Origin: Solitalea longa
GTDB taxonomy: Bacteria; Bacteroidota; Bacteroidia; Sphingobacteriales; Sphingobacteriaceae
Assembly: GCF_002920915.1 (NCBI RefSeq)
Contig: NZ_PQVF01000001.1
Coordinates: 434,001 to 498,000 of the forward strand
Direction of reading: 5' to 3'
Length of the DNA stretch: 64,000 bases
In this document: in pieces, positions 63,180 through 64,000 of the stretch
Numbering within the stretch: the stretch's first letter is position 1
Layout: each line of letters starts with the position of its first letter
Notes under the pieces: generated by a model
What the model was told of the DNA's origin: nothing
Databases searched by the model: none
The model's input: the letters and a program-made list of their open reading frames with translations, nothing else
Position numbers and translations under genes: made by a program

Positions 63180-64000
63180 ATGTCGATCATCAATAATATT
63201 GTTTCATGGATAATGAAAAAGCGCATTCATCAGATTGAGCTTTTTATGAAGTATCCGCATGAAGTGCAGGAAGAATGGTTATCAAACCTGGTAAACACTG
63301 CCAAAAGCACTGAATGGGGGAAACAATATGACTTTAAATCGATAAACAGCTCAAAGGACTTTAAACAACGCTTCCCAATTCAAAATTATGACACGCTGAA
63401 GCCTTTCATTGAACGGATGATGCGTGGTGAAAAGAATATCCTTTGGTCGAGCAATATTACCTGGTTTGCTAAATCATCAGGTACTACCAGCGATAAAAGT
63501 AAATTCATTCCCGTAAGTGAAGAGTCGCTGGAAGAATGTCATTTTAAAGGTGGCAAGGACATGCTGGCCATCTATTGCAATAACCGACCAGAAACTAAAA
63601 TGTTTACGGGTAAAAGCCTGGTAATGGGCGGCAGCCATCAGATCAATCAGTTAAATGATGAATCGAGCTATGGTGACCTTTCAGCAGTATTAATACAAAA
63701 CCTTCCGATCTGGGCTGAATTTCTTCGGGTTCCGGATTTATCAATTGCATTAATGGATGAATGGGAGGCTAAAATTGAAAAAATGGCCCATGCTACTATG
63801 CATGAGGATGTAACAAGCATCAGTGGCGTTCCAACCTGGACGATAATTTTAGCCAAACGGATTTTAGAGCTGACCGGTAAAAATAACTTGCTGGAAGTAT
63901 GGCCTAACCTCGAATTATATGTGCACGGCGCGGTGAATTTCACACCTTACCGAGAGCAATTCAAAAAACTGATCCCATCTTCGGATATGTATTACCTCGA
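63180..64000 (+). CDS. GH3 auxin-responsive promoter family protein (acyl-adenylate type), 3' partial
   Basis: The frame starts at ATG 63180 (MSIINNIVSWIMKKRIHQIE) and stays open to the right window edge, giving 273 residues without a stop. FPIQNYDTLKPFIERMMRGE, ITWFAKSSGTTSDKSKFIPVS (ATP-binding SSGTT) and MGGSHQ are typical of the GH3 family of amido synthetases/acyl adenylating enzymes. Bacterial members are common in Bacteroidota but their substrate is unknown. It follows lptB closely and is probably co-transcribed. Confidence 0.88.
   Translation, partial: MSIINNIVSWIMKKRIHQIELFMKYPHEVQEEWLSNLVNTAKSTEWGKQYDFKSINSSKDFKQRFPIQNYDTLKPFIERMMRGEKNILWSSNITWFAKSSGTTSDKSKFIPVSEESLEECHFKGGKDMLAIYCNNRPETKMFTGKSLVMGGSHQINQLNDESSYGDLSAVLIQNLPIWAEFLRVPDLSIALMDEWEAKIEKMAHATMHEDVTSISGVPTWTIILAKRILELTGKNNLLEVWPNLELYVHGAVNFTPYREQFKKLIPSSDMYYL

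Noticed and set aside
63668-63943. Minus-strand frame of 91 codons at the right end
   Set aside because: It lies antisense inside the GH3-family gene that starts at 63180 and runs off the window.

Overview
The window looks like a chromosomal segment of a Bacteroidota bacterium, most likely of the Sphingobacteriales (Pedobacter/Solitalea-type). The reasons are a bacillithiol enzyme (BshA), a carboxypeptidase-regulatory-domain TonB-type outer-membrane receptor, an RskA-type anti-sigma factor next to an ECF sigma factor, GH3-hydrolase/beta-lactamase fusion and RluB architectures usual in this group, weak Shine-Dalgarno signals, and several promoters of the Bacteroidota type (TTG, 17-23 nt, TAnnTTTG). 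Coding is dense, no rRNA, transposase or CRISPR array is present, and both window ends cut a gene.

Layout. 0-9 kb: end of a cell-wall hydrolase fusion, bshA, an rluB-like gene with a long repetitive N-terminus, two tandem lytic transglycosylases and an AlkB-type hydroxylase. 9-17.9 kb: an outer-membrane receptor and uvrA separated by unusual GTAC-rich interspersed repeats, then a GH43-like glycosidase with a formylglycine sulfatase. 17.9-25.6 kb is an accessory island: a broken gene remnant, a family 2A encapsulin shell gene overlapping a cysteine desulfurase with a 230-residue N-terminal cargo domain, then small membrane-protein genes (DUF998, PLDc_N, DUF3667) separated by attC-like inverted repeats and a duplicated 104-nt element, then a membrane AraC regulator. 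25.6-30.7 kb: an odd 115-nt tRNA-like gene with its own promoter and terminator, small-domain proteins (DUF2784, YCII, VOC, DUF1801), a Crp/Fnr regulator and a ClC channel. 30.7-34.7 kb: a duplicated pair of secreted-protein genes. 34.8-64 kb: housekeeping genes (nnr, sigma/anti-sigma, lipA, osmC, RluA-like, hemN, aroK, recQ, pepT, pyrR-like, rlmD, pheS, recJ, lptB) with smaller accessory genes among them.

The most striking system is the encapsulin nanocompartment at 18381-21186. The shell and the cysteine desulfurase overlap by 17 nt and should be co-translated; by analogy with described family 2A systems the desulfurase is packed into the shell through its disordered N-terminus and takes part in sulfur storage or handling. 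A 109-nt element just downstream has the box architecture of an integron attC site (outer CCGCTAAC/GTTAGCGG, inner paired boxes with an unpaired G), and a matching half-site lies just upstream. This suggests that the encapsulin operon and the following small genes entered as gene cassettes. No integron integrase is visible.

Other points: a 41-codon gene at 58454-58579 with a complete promoter and terminator, near-leaderless promoters at pheS and rlmD that fix their starts, and a repeat family whose copies contain promoter elements, including both elements of the lipA promoter.
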